Assembly (NCBI GenBank): GCA_943323725.2 | Contig: CALPIW020000117.1 | Span: 1 to 5,641 of the forward strand | Length of the DNA stretch: 5,641 nucleotides | Origin: Polynucleobacter meluiroseus | GTDB taxonomy: Bacteria; Verrucomicrobiota; Verrucomicrobiia; Opitutales; UBA953 | Direction of reading: 5' to 3' | Shown: one piece after another, positions 1 through 5,290 of the stretch | Position numbering within the stretch: the first letter of the stretch is position 1 | How the letters are laid out: each line of letters begins with the position of its first letter | The notes under the pieces: model-generated | Database searches by the model: none | Told to the model about the DNA's origin: nothing | What the model saw: the letters and a program-made list of their open reading frames with translations, nothing else | Made by a program: the position numbers and the translations under genes

Positions 1-1046
1 GCGTTCGGGACGGCGTAAGCGATGAGGAGGCCAAAGGCGCCCGGACGACGGAGGTCGGCGTAGAGCTGCGGTGCTTCGCTGAACGGATGAGCGGAAGTCA
101 GCAGCGGGGAGACATCGAGTCCGCCCGAAGCCATCAGCGCCAGGACTTCGTCGAAGTTGGCGCGGGCGGAGGACGGGTCGGCCGGATCGGCGGAACCGTA
201 GGAGCGCGAGACCTGGAAAGAGACCTCGTTCTGATAGAAGTCCGCACGGTTGAGCGTGAGCCCCGTCACGCCGACCAGGACGACGCGTCCGCGACGACGG
301 CAGAGGCGCGCGGCGAGGTTGACGGGTTCGTCGGAAGAAGTGCTGGCCGTGATGAGCACGCCGGTCGCCCCGGTGCGCAGGAGCGCCGAAAGGCCCGTCG
401 CTCCGTCGGGGATGATTGCGCCCGCCTGCGCGGCGACGGCGCGCTTGGCCTCATCGGGATCCACGCCGACGACCACGATGCCGCGGGCGAGGAGGAGCCG
501 GACCGCGAGCTGACCGATGAGCCCGAGGCCCATGACCACGACCGTCTCGCCACGCCGGGCATCGACCAAACGCAGGCCTTGCAGGGCGATGGCCGCGAGC
601 GGCGTGAAGGCGGCGTGCTCGGAGGAGACCGCCGCAGGCACGCGCGCGGCGAAGGCCGGATCCGCCGACACCACTTCCGCATGCGGTGAATTGGAGACCA
701 CCCGGTCGCCGACGGCGAAGCCCGGGACCTGGCCGGCGTCGAGGACTTCACCCACGTGACAATAGCCGAGCGGGATCGGCTGGGCGAGCTTGCTACGGAC
801 GGCGGCAAGCGTCGGGAACAGGCCTTCGGTCCGGACCTTCGCGAGGACCGCGCGGAATTTCTCGGGCTGCTGCCGGGCCTTGCTCAACCAGCCGGCGCGC
901 CCGAACTCGACGAGCATGCGCTCCGTGCCGAGCGAGACCAACGAACGCGAGGCGCGGACGAGCAGGCGTCCGCGGCGCGGGCCGGGCGCGGGCGCGTCGA
1001 CGAGTTCGGTGCGACCCGAACCCAGATGCTGGATGAGCTGGCGCAA
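1..1046 (-). CDS. Bi-domain-type oxidoreductase, N-terminal MDR (zinc-type alcohol dehydrogenase-like) part; 3' end outside window
   Basis: Translating the minus strand from a TTG at 1046 gives 348 uninterrupted codons to the window edge. The protein opens with MRQLIQHLGSGRTELVD, followed by SLGTERMLVEFG (residues 39-49) and PLGYCHVGEV (92-101), then a Rossmann nucleotide-binding motif GLGLIG at 173-178 and RVVLVGVTGL at 254-263. This order matches, from memory, the polysaccharide-cluster oxidoreductases that join an MDR domain to a C-terminal Gfo/Idh/MocA domain, about 700 residues in all. The visible part ends near the expected close of the first domain, so the second domain can be neither confirmed nor excluded. 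Substrate is unknown. TTG was chosen because the family normally starts MxQLIQ, no ATG or GTG lies nearby in frame, and it falls two bases after the preceding stop, suggesting translational coupling. Oddity: the stretch after SRSYG (280-284) is short, reaching ANFDEVLALM at 296-305 without the longer segment I recall in relatives. Confidence 0.82.
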   Translation of the reverse strand, partial: MRQLIQHLGSGRTELVDAPAPGPRRGRLLVRASRSLVSLGTERMLVEFGRAGWLSKARQQPEKFRAVLAKVRTEGLFPTLAAVRSKLAQPIPLGYCHVGEVLDAGQVPGFAVGDRVVSNSPHAEVVSADPAFAARVPAAVSSEHAAFTPLAAIALQGLRLVDARRGETVVVMGLGLIGQLAVRLLLARGIVVVGVDPDEAKRAVAAQAGAIIPDGATGLSALLRTGATGVLITASTSSDEPVNLAARLCRRRGRVVLVGVTGLTLNRADFYQNEVSFQVSRSYGSADPADPSSARANFDEVLALMASGGLDVSPLLTSAHPFSEAPQLYADLRRPGAFGLLIAYAVPN

Positions 1047-1048
1047 GG

Positions 1049-2725
1049 TCAGGAACGGGCCCGGTCCTGCTCGAAGGAGGACTGCTCGGTGAAGGTCGTC
1101 ATCGCCGCGAGCACGAAGCCCGCCGTGAACATCAGCGGCGTGAACCAGATGAGCAGGTCGATCGTGGCGTGCAGGCCGAGGAAGATGAGCCCGAGCGCGA
1201 GCGGGTAAGTCTCCGGATGGCCGGGACGGAAGGCGCGGAAGAGTTTGCGGCCGAGCCAGCCGAAGAAAGCCAGGAGCGGGAGCAGGCCGATCACGCCGAC
1301 CTCGGCGAGCAGCTCGAGCCAGTCGTTGTGGGCGTGGATCGCGCGCAAGTACAGCTTGCCCTCGCGGCGGAGCTCCGGCTGCAGCGCCTGGTAAGGCGGA
1401 GAGACCCAGCGGTAGGAACCCGCGCCGTAACCGACCCAGACGCGACCCGTCCAGCCGCCTTCGGTGGCGAGCGCCCACGTCGCGCGGCGCAACGGCGCCC
1501 GGTCGTCGAAGCCGGTCGCCTGATAGGTCGTCGCCTTGACCTTGAAACGGTTGAGGAGCGGCTGAAGATCCGCGACGAACAGAACCGACGCCGCGGCCAG
1601 CGCGAGGGCGGCGCCGGTGATCAGCATGATACGCCGACGCGAGCCGCTCGAGCCCGGGAAGCCGAACCAATAGGCGGCGAGCGGAGCGACGACGAGCAGC
1701 AGTATCGCGAACGCCGCGCCCGCCGTGCTGTTGGTCAGGCTGGCGAGGAGCGCGAGGGCGAAGGCGAGGAAGGCGGCGGCGAGATGCGGGCCGCCGCGGA
1801 GGACATTGTCACCGGCGCGACGGATGTGCCAGAAGGTGAGCGCCAGGGCGATGCCCGCATGCAGGTAGAGATACACGCCCGCGTGGTTGCGGTTCATGAA
1901 CGTGCCGAAGGACTGCGTGTTATACGGGACCGGAAAGCCCAGGACCGTACCATAGGATTTCTGGTTCAAGATCCCGAAGGCCCCTACCGCGAGGGCGGCG
2001 AGCACGGTGATCCAGCCGAGGATCAGGTAACCGCGCCGACGACGGAGGCCGTGACGCAGCGCAAGGAAGAGCAGCCACGGCGCGCCGAACACCATCATCT
2101 GGCGCCAGGCGTTCATCGGCGGCTGCTTGGTGTCGGATGCGGAGAACGGCGCCTGCAGGCCCGAAGGCAGCCAGCTCACATAGGGCTGGGGGCGCACGTC
2201 GAACTTGCCGACGTCGATGCCGGGAAGGCCTTGCGCGGCCCAGAACGCTTCGCGGTCCACGGCGACGCCCCATGCGTTCCAGTCCTGGATCGCGAAGTAG
2301 ACGAAGAGCAGGACGCCCGCCCAGAAGGGGATCGAACGGAAGAGGTCGGCGCGGGCTTCGGCGGCGGGACGCGAGACGAGATCACGCGAGAGCAGGAACC
2401 AGGCGAGCGTCGAACCGGCGAGCAACGCAGCCGGGAAGCAGACGTGGTCGAGCCAGCGATAAGTGAACGGTTCGTAGCCATCGGCAGCGGCGACCCCGAC
2501 GGCGACCAGCAGGCCGGCGAAGGCGAGCGCCATCACGACGCGCTGCGCGCGGGCTTCGGCGCAGACGGCGAAGAAAGCGGCGGAAGCGAAACCGAGTGCC
2601 GCGGCGACCGTCCAGAGCACCACGCCGGCCCAACCCCACGGCGCGACGACGAGGACGAGCCCCGCGAGGAGCATCACGGTGCGTTCACGGGCGGTGAATT
2701 GGGATTGGGACGAGTGGGAGGGCAT
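1049..2725 (-). CDS. O-antigen ligase/polymerase family membrane protein (WaaL/Wzy-like)
   Basis: This 558-residue, very hydrophobic protein has about 13 likely membrane segments, roughly at residues 17-30, 33-55, 63-80, 95-112, 133-147, 209-224, 232-251, 282-298, 313-330, 335-354, 366-385, 474-492 and 506-542 (the last perhaps two helices). Family hallmarks are visible: GTFMNRNHAG (274-283), WVGYGAGSY (430-438), and HAHNDWLELLAEVGVIG (464-480) closing a large loop at about 386-473, the expected periplasmic catalytic loop of the Wzy_C/O-antigen ligase family. Members transfer undecaprenyl-diphosphate-linked glycan to lipid A-core (WaaL), polymerise O-units (Wzy), or act on other acceptors; sequence alone does not separate these. 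A second hydrophilic loop at about 148-208, with PQPYVSWLPSG and KQPPMNAWRQ, is large for a simple ligase. The ATG at 2725 is the first in frame before a hydrophilic N-tail. No Shine-Dalgarno motif is seen upstream. The oxidoreductase follows two bases after its TGA, so the two are probably co-transcribed. Confidence 0.88.
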   Translation of the reverse strand: MPSHSSQSQFTARERTVMLLAGLVLVVAPWGWAGVVLWTVAAALGFASAAFFAVCAEARAQRVVMALAFAGLLVAVGVAAADGYEPFTYRWLDHVCFPAALLAGSTLAWFLLSRDLVSRPAAEARADLFRSIPFWAGVLLFVYFAIQDWNAWGVAVDREAFWAAQGLPGIDVGKFDVRPQPYVSWLPSGLQAPFSASDTKQPPMNAWRQMMVFGAPWLLFLALRHGLRRRRGYLILGWITVLAALAVGAFGILNQKSYGTVLGFPVPYNTQSFGTFMNRNHAGVYLYLHAGIALALTFWHIRRAGDNVLRGGPHLAAAFLAFALALLASLTNSTAGAAFAILLLVVAPLAAYWFGFPGSSGSRRRIMLITGAALALAAASVLFVADLQPLLNRFKVKATTYQATGFDDRAPLRRATWALATEGGWTGRVWVGYGAGSYRWVSPPYQALQPELRREGKLYLRAIHAHNDWLELLAEVGVIGLLPLLAFFGWLGRKLFRAFRPGHPETYPLALGLIFLGLHATIDLLIWFTPLMFTAGFVLAAMTTFTEQSSFEQDRARS

Positions 2726-2744
2726 GAACTAAAAATGGAGGACA

Positions 2745-2775
2745 CGAGGGCCGGAGGGCCGGAGGGCTGGAGGAC
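2745..2775 (+). repeat. GC-rich GGAGGGCC block, left arm
   Basis: Overlapping copies of CCGGAGGG/CTGGAGG run through this stretch. CGAGGGCCGGAGGGCC at 2745-2760 has an exact 16-base inverted partner at 3115-3130. A related direct copy, CGAGGGCCGGAGGA, is at 2875-2888, and another in the kdsB leader at 5255-5274. On the transcribed strand these appear as repeated CCTCC/CCGGCCCTCC. Confidence 0.7.
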
Positions 2776-2823
2776 AAATGAGAGGCTTAGTTGATCGGGG
2801 GCTCGGAGGCTCTGGCCATACGA

Positions 2824-2851
2824 GAGTATCGAGTATGGAGTATTGAGTATA
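2824..2851 (+). repeat. Tandem heptamer repeat (GAGTATN)x4, left block
   Basis: Four contiguous 7-base units GAGTATC, GAGTATG, GAGTATT, GAGTATA occupy exactly 28 bases, with only the seventh base varying. The 20-base core GAGTATGGAGTATTGAGTAT (2831-2850) recurs perfectly in inverted orientation at 3082-3101. Confidence 0.85.
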
Positions 2852-2874
2852 GGTCGGCGGAGGGCACAAGGACC

Positions 2875-2888
2875 CGAGGGCCGGAGGA
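2875..2888 (+). repeat. GC-rich GGAGGGCC-type motif, internal copy
   Basis: CGAGGGCCGGAGGA matches the first 13 bases of the left-arm block at 2745-2760 in the same orientation. It separates the left heptamer block from the hairpin cluster. Confidence 0.55.
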
Positions 2889-2950
2889 CTCGAGGCGCCC
2901 GTATCAGCTTTTGGCTCTGATGTGCTCCCAGCCGCCATTACCTGACATAG

Positions 2951-2976
2951 GTAGGGACGTGATCACTATCGCGTCC
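2951..2976 (+). repeat. REP-like hairpin 1 with GTAG foot
   Basis: GTAG (2951-2954) abuts a 9-base-pair stem, GGACGTGAT (2955-2963) with ATCGCGTCC (2968-2976), including one G-T wobble and a CACT loop. The layout, a GTAG tetranucleotide at the 5' foot of an imperfect hairpin, is that described for REP sequences mobilised by RAYT (IS200-like) transposases. Assignment rests on structure only; no transposase is in the window. Confidence 0.55.
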
Positions 2977-2991
2977 GCCCTGGTGCCTGAC

Positions 2992-3016
2992 GGATGCGAT
3001 GTCATCGCATCCCTAC
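2992..3016 (-). repeat. REP-like hairpin 2 with GTAG foot, inverted
   Basis: GGATGCGATG (2992-3001) and CATCGCATCC (3003-3012) form a perfect 10-base-pair palindrome around a single T. It is followed by CTAC (3013-3016), which is GTAG on the minus strand directly at the stem foot. It is oriented opposite to hairpin 1, and the stem sequence differs from the other two. Confidence 0.6.
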
Positions 3017-3028
3017 CCGTTGCAGCTA

Positions 3029-3053
3029 GGGCAGCACGCGGTGCTGCCCCTAC
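3029..3053 (-). repeat. REP-like hairpin 3 with GTAG foot, inverted
   Basis: GGGCAGCAC (3029-3037) and GTGCTGCCC (3041-3049) form a perfect 9-base-pair stem with a GCG loop. CTAC follows (3050-3053), giving GTAG plus hairpin on the minus strand. It could act as a transcription pause, but neither strand has a downstream T-run, so an intrinsic terminator is unlikely. Confidence 0.6.
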
Positions 3054-3073
3054 CTTAAGGCAAGCACTCCCCC

Positions 3074-3101
3074 GATACTCCATACTCAATACTCCATACT
3101 C
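3074..3101 (-). repeat. Tandem heptamer repeat (GAGTATN)x4, inverted right block
   Basis: On the plus strand the units read GATACTC, CATACTC, AATACTC, CATACTC, again exactly four heptamers. On the minus strand these are GAGTATG, GAGTATT, GAGTATG, GAGTATC. With the left block they form a long inverted repeat separated by about 230 bases that hold the GTAG hairpins. Confidence 0.85.
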
Positions 3102-3114
3102 TCATCGGACTTCT

Positions 3115-3130
3115 GGCCCTCCGGCCCTCG
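3115..3130 (-). repeat. GC-rich GGAGGGCC block, right inverted arm
   Basis: GGCCCTCCGGCCCTCG is the exact reverse complement of 2745-2760. It forms the outermost arm of the symmetrical spacer, ending 18 bases beyond the kdsD stop codon. Confidence 0.7.
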
Positions 3131-3148
3131 AGCCCACCAATCCTCGAA

Positions 3149-4123
3149 TCACACAATCCCCGCCTGATAAATATCGTGGATGCGGATGAGGCCGAGGCAG
3201 CGTTGGGTGGCGGCGTCGGTGACGGGGAGGACGGAGATCTGCGAGGGGCGGTCCTCCATGATGCGGGCGGCTTCGGCGAGGGACATCGGCGCGTGGGCAC
3301 GGATGGGGTTGACCGTCATGATGTCGGCCGCTCGGGCGGTGTTGATGTCGACGCCACGGCCGAGCGCGCGGCGGAGGTCGCCGTCGGTGATGAGACCGGC
3401 GAGCGTGCCGTCGGCCGCGAGCACGCAGGCGGCGCCGTGCGGGTGACGGGTCATCGCGATGACCGTATCACGGAGGGCGTCGCCCGGCTTGGCGACCGCG
3501 CAACGTTCGAGCGGCTGGAGCGCTTCGCCGACCGTGAGGGTCAGGTTACGGCCGAGCTGGCCGGCGGGATGGAAGCGGGCGAAGTCGGAAGGACCGAAGC
3601 CGCGCTTCGTCATGAGCGCGGCGGCGAGGGCGTCGCCGAGCGCGAGGGTCAGGAGCGCGCTCGTCGTCGGCACGAGGCCGAGCGGATCGGCTTCGGGGCG
3701 GGCGCCGATGTCGAGGACGACGTCGGCCTGGGTCGCGAGCGGCGACTGGGTGTTGCCGACGATCGCGATGATCGGCGACTTGAAGGAACGGAGGACCGGG
3801 ATCAGGCGGACCAGTTCGGCCGTGGTGCCCGAGCGGGAGATGAGCACGACCGGATCGCCGGCCTGCAGGATGCCCAGGTCGCCGTGCACGGCGTCGGCCG
3901 CGTGGAGGAAGATGGCGGGCGTGCCGGTGCTGCAGAGCGTCGCGGCGACCTTCTGGCCGATGAGGCCGGATTTGCCGACACCGCAGAGCACGACCTTGCC
4001 GGGATGCGCGGCGATGAGGTCGACCGTCTGCGTGAACGCGCCGTCGAGACGCGTGGCGAGCTCGGCGAGCGCGGAGGCTTCGGCCTGGAGAAGGGCGCGG
4101 GCGGATTGGAGGGGAGTGGACAT
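3149..4123 (-). CDS. kdsD: D-arabinose 5-phosphate isomerase (SIS + CBS pair)
   Basis: The product interconverts D-ribulose 5-phosphate and D-arabinose 5-phosphate in the cytoplasm, supplying the first dedicated precursor of Kdo. The 324 residues are close to the 328 of E. coli KdsD. An N-terminal SIS domain (about 30-180) carries GVGKSG (48-53), HGDLG (80-84), SRSGTTAE (96-103) and FHPAGQLG (184-191). Lys51, Glu103, Glu144 and His185 are spaced exactly like Lys59, Glu111, Glu152 and His193, which I recall as the E. coli active-site residues. Two CBS domains follow (about 203-260 and 266-322), with GLITDGDLRR (243-252) and LGLIRIHDIYQAG (310-322). KdsD, KpsF and GutQ paralogues share this architecture; the kdsB neighbour supports the Kdo role. 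The start ATG at 4123 is followed by a normal N-terminus. The leader is pyrimidine-rich without a Shine-Dalgarno motif. Confidence 0.95.
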   Translation of the reverse strand: MSTPLQSARALLQAEASALAELATRLDGAFTQTVDLIAAHPGKVVLCGVGKSGLIGQKVAATLCSTGTPAIFLHAADAVHGDLGILQAGDPVVLISRSGTTAELVRLIPVLRSFKSPIIAIVGNTQSPLATQADVVLDIGARPEADPLGLVPTTSALLTLALGDALAAALMTKRGFGPSDFARFHPAGQLGRNLTLTVGEALQPLERCAVAKPGDALRDTVIAMTRHPHGAACVLAADGTLAGLITDGDLRRALGRGVDINTARAADIMTVNPIRAHAPMSLAEAARIMEDRPSQISVLPVTDAATQRCLGLIRIHDIYQAGIV

Positions 4124-4180
4124 GGGCGTTAAAGAAAGAGGGATGAATGGAGGGCGGAATGGATTAGGCTGCTAGAGGCA

Positions 4181-4479
4181 GTGCAAAGGTGCAAACCGGA
4201 GCGGAGCTCCTGTGCAAAAGTGCAAAGGTGGAACCAACTTCAGGTGACGGGTGACGGGCACGGGAGTCGGCGACTCAGGCGTCGGCATCTCGGCCATCAG
4301 CCGCGGGAGCCGGAGCCGGCAACCGAAGGCCGAACGGCTGACACCCGAAAGGCTGATGCCCTGGTGGCCGGCACCCGTCACCTAATGCTTTTGTTACGCT
4401 CCCAGCCGCCAACCGCTAACCGCCAACACCTTACATTTGCACCTTTGCACAGGCCGAAGGCCGATTTGCACTTTTACAC
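4181..4479 (+). repeat. Long intergenic repeat R1 with imperfect terminal inverted repeats (MITE-like)
   Basis: This 299-base copy fills most of the kdsB-kdsD spacer. By hand alignment it matches R2 at about 94% (roughly 17 substitutions), plus indels of 8, 7 and 1 bases. Its ends are inverted relatives: the left arm 4181-4222 and the right arm 4438-4479 both read, from outside inward, GTGCAAA-type motif, a small GC hairpin (GGAGCGGAGCTCC or GGCCTTCGGCC), then TGTGCAAA. An inner inverted repeat, AGGTGACGGGTG (4242-4253) with CACCCGTCACCT (4372-4383), adds to the fold, as does the palindrome GAGTCGGCGACTC (4264-4276). No transposase or credible ORF is inside. No clear target duplication is seen. 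The spacer outside this repeat (4124-4180) shows no promoter that I can support. Confidence 0.8.
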
Positions 4480-4480
4480 T

Positions 4481-4499
4481 GCGGCGCTTTGCGCGCCGC
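4481..4499 (-). terminator. GC hairpin just downstream of kdsB, weak terminator candidate
   Basis: GCGGCGC (4481-4487) and GCGCCGC (4493-4499) form a 7-base-pair GC-only stem with a 5-base loop, five bases after the kdsB TGA. On the transcribed strand it is followed by AGTGTAAAAG and not by a T-run, so it is more a pause or 3'-end stabilising hairpin than a standard intrinsic terminator. Confidence 0.35.
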
Positions 4500-4504
4500 A
4501 CGCG

Positions 4505-5239
4505 TCACATCATCTTCCGCGCGGCTTCGAGATCCTCAGGAGTATCGATGGCGACGGGATGATAATCGGTGACGACGGTCTGGAAGGTGAGGCCGTGGGC
4601 GAGGAAGCGGAGCTGCTCGAGCGATTCGACGGCTTCGAGTTCGGTGGCCTTGAGCTGCGCGTAACCGGCGAGCGTGGCGCGGTCGTAACCATAGACGCCG
4701 ACGTGCACCCAGTAGTCGCGGCGCGTGACCCATTCGGCAGGGTCGACGCCACGGAGGTGCGGGATCGGGCTGCGGGAGAAGTAGATGGCCTCGCCGTTCT
4801 CGGCGCGCACGACCTTGACCACGCTGGTCGCGAGCAGGCGCTCGGTCGCGTGGATCTTGGAGACCGCGGTGACCAGCGGGCACTTCGTCTCCTTCCAGCG
4901 CGTGATGAGTCCGTCAAGGAGGTCAGGCTGGATGAAGGGCTCGTCGCCCTGGACGTTGAGGAAGAAATCACCCGGCAGGCGTTCGATGACGCTGGCCATG
5001 CGGGCCGTGCCCGAAGGACAGGCCGGATCGGTCATCAGGACCTCGGCGCCGAAACCACGGGCGACGCCGGCGACTTCTTCGGAATCCGTGAGGAGGACGA
5101 CGCGGTCCGCCTGACGGACCTGCTTGGCACGCTCCCAGACATGCTGGACGACGGGCTTGCCGCCGAGATCGAGCAGGACCTTGCGGGGCAGGCGCGTGGA
5201 AGCGATGCGGGCGGGGATGCAGAGGGTGACGGAGGGCAT
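4505..5239 (-). CDS. kdsB: 3-deoxy-manno-octulosonate cytidylyltransferase (CMP-Kdo synthetase)
   Basis: The product transfers CMP from CTP to Kdo, releasing pyrophosphate, and so activates Kdo for the inner-core Kdo transferase in the cytoplasm. The 244 residues are a typical family length. The nucleotide-binding motif IPARIASTRLPRK is at 8-20, the metal and substrate motif NVQGDEP at 95-101, AIYFSRSPIP at 151-160, HVGVYGYDRATL at 179-190, LEAVESLEQLRFL at 201-213 and the terminal IDTPEDLE at 231-238. Oddity: the motif read as DHxSGTER in E. coli KdsB appears here as ACPSGTAR (73-80), with alanine at the acidic position. Related cytidylyltransferases may use Kdo variants such as 8-amino-Kdo, so exact substrate is less certain than family. 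The ATG at 5239 directly precedes the conserved first strand; no Shine-Dalgarno motif is visible. The gene is bracketed by repeats R1 and R2. Confidence 0.94.
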   Translation of the reverse strand: MPSVTLCIPARIASTRLPRKVLLDLGGKPVVQHVWERAKQVRQADRVVLLTDSEEVAGVARGFGAEVLMTDPACPSGTARMASVIERLPGDFFLNVQGDEPFIQPDLLDGLITRWKETKCPLVTAVSKIHATERLLATSVVKVVRAENGEAIYFSRSPIPHLRGVDPAEWVTRRDYWVHVGVYGYDRATLAGYAQLKATELEAVESLEQLRFLAHGLTFQTVVTDYHPVAIDTPEDLEAARKMM

Positions 5240-5254
5240 GGGAATCGAGGGATG

Positions 5255-5274
5255 GAGGACCGGAGGGCCGGAGG
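5255..5274 (+). repeat. GC-rich GGAGGGCC-type motif in the kdsB leader
   Basis: GGAGGACCGGAGGGCCGGAG resembles the 2745-2775 block. On the transcribed strand it puts several CCTCC/CCGGCCCTCC units within about 35 bases of the kdsB start, where a ribosome binding site would be expected. Confidence 0.5.
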
Positions 5275-5290
5275 CTTAGGAGGAGAGGCA

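Larger units (their letters stand above)
2726..3148. other. 423-base repeat-mosaic spacer between kdsD and the ligase gene
   Basis: No credible gene is present; the short frames through it lack domain content and cross the repeats. The spacer is built almost symmetrically: a GC-rich GAGGGCCGGAGGGCC block, four GAGTATN heptamers, a second GC-rich block, three GTAG-footed hairpins, four heptamers in inverted orientation, then the GC-rich block inverted. The sense-strand leader to the ligase gene is pyrimidine-rich. The TATACT formed on the minus strand at 2846-2851 is a weak minus-10 look-alike, but no convincing minus-35 was seen. Confidence 0.75.

Noticed and set aside
87..1208. Overlapping plus-strand frames and a 180-codon minus-strand frame (266-808) in the oxidoreductase region
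   Set aside because: They are shifted or antisense readings of the oxidoreductase, with R/S/P/A-biased composition. Only the frame from 1046 gives family motifs.
1169..2794. Long plus-strand open frame (541 codons) opposite the ligase gene
   Set aside because: It is antisense to a strongly supported membrane protein. Its product is low-complexity, rich in E, R, G, D and A, and has no recognisable domain: the usual high-GC shadow.
3029..3049. GGGCAGCAC-GCG-GTGCTGCCC hairpin as an intrinsic terminator after kdsD
   Set aside because: No T-run follows on the transcribed strand, and it is one of three GTAG-footed hairpins, which explains it better.
2824..3101. Heptamer and hairpin repeats as a CRISPR array
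   Set aside because: The 7-base units are contiguous with no spacers, occur in both orientations, and no cas gene is present.
3176..4132. Plus-strand open frame (318 codons) opposite kdsD
   Set aside because: It lies almost exactly antisense to kdsD, with charged, repetitive composition and no domain. The KdsD frame has every active-site residue in place.
4172..4381. 69-codon minus-strand frame inside R1 as a small protein
   Set aside because: It lies inside the repeat, and the two copies differ by 7- and 8-base indels that break the frame, so it is not conserved as protein.
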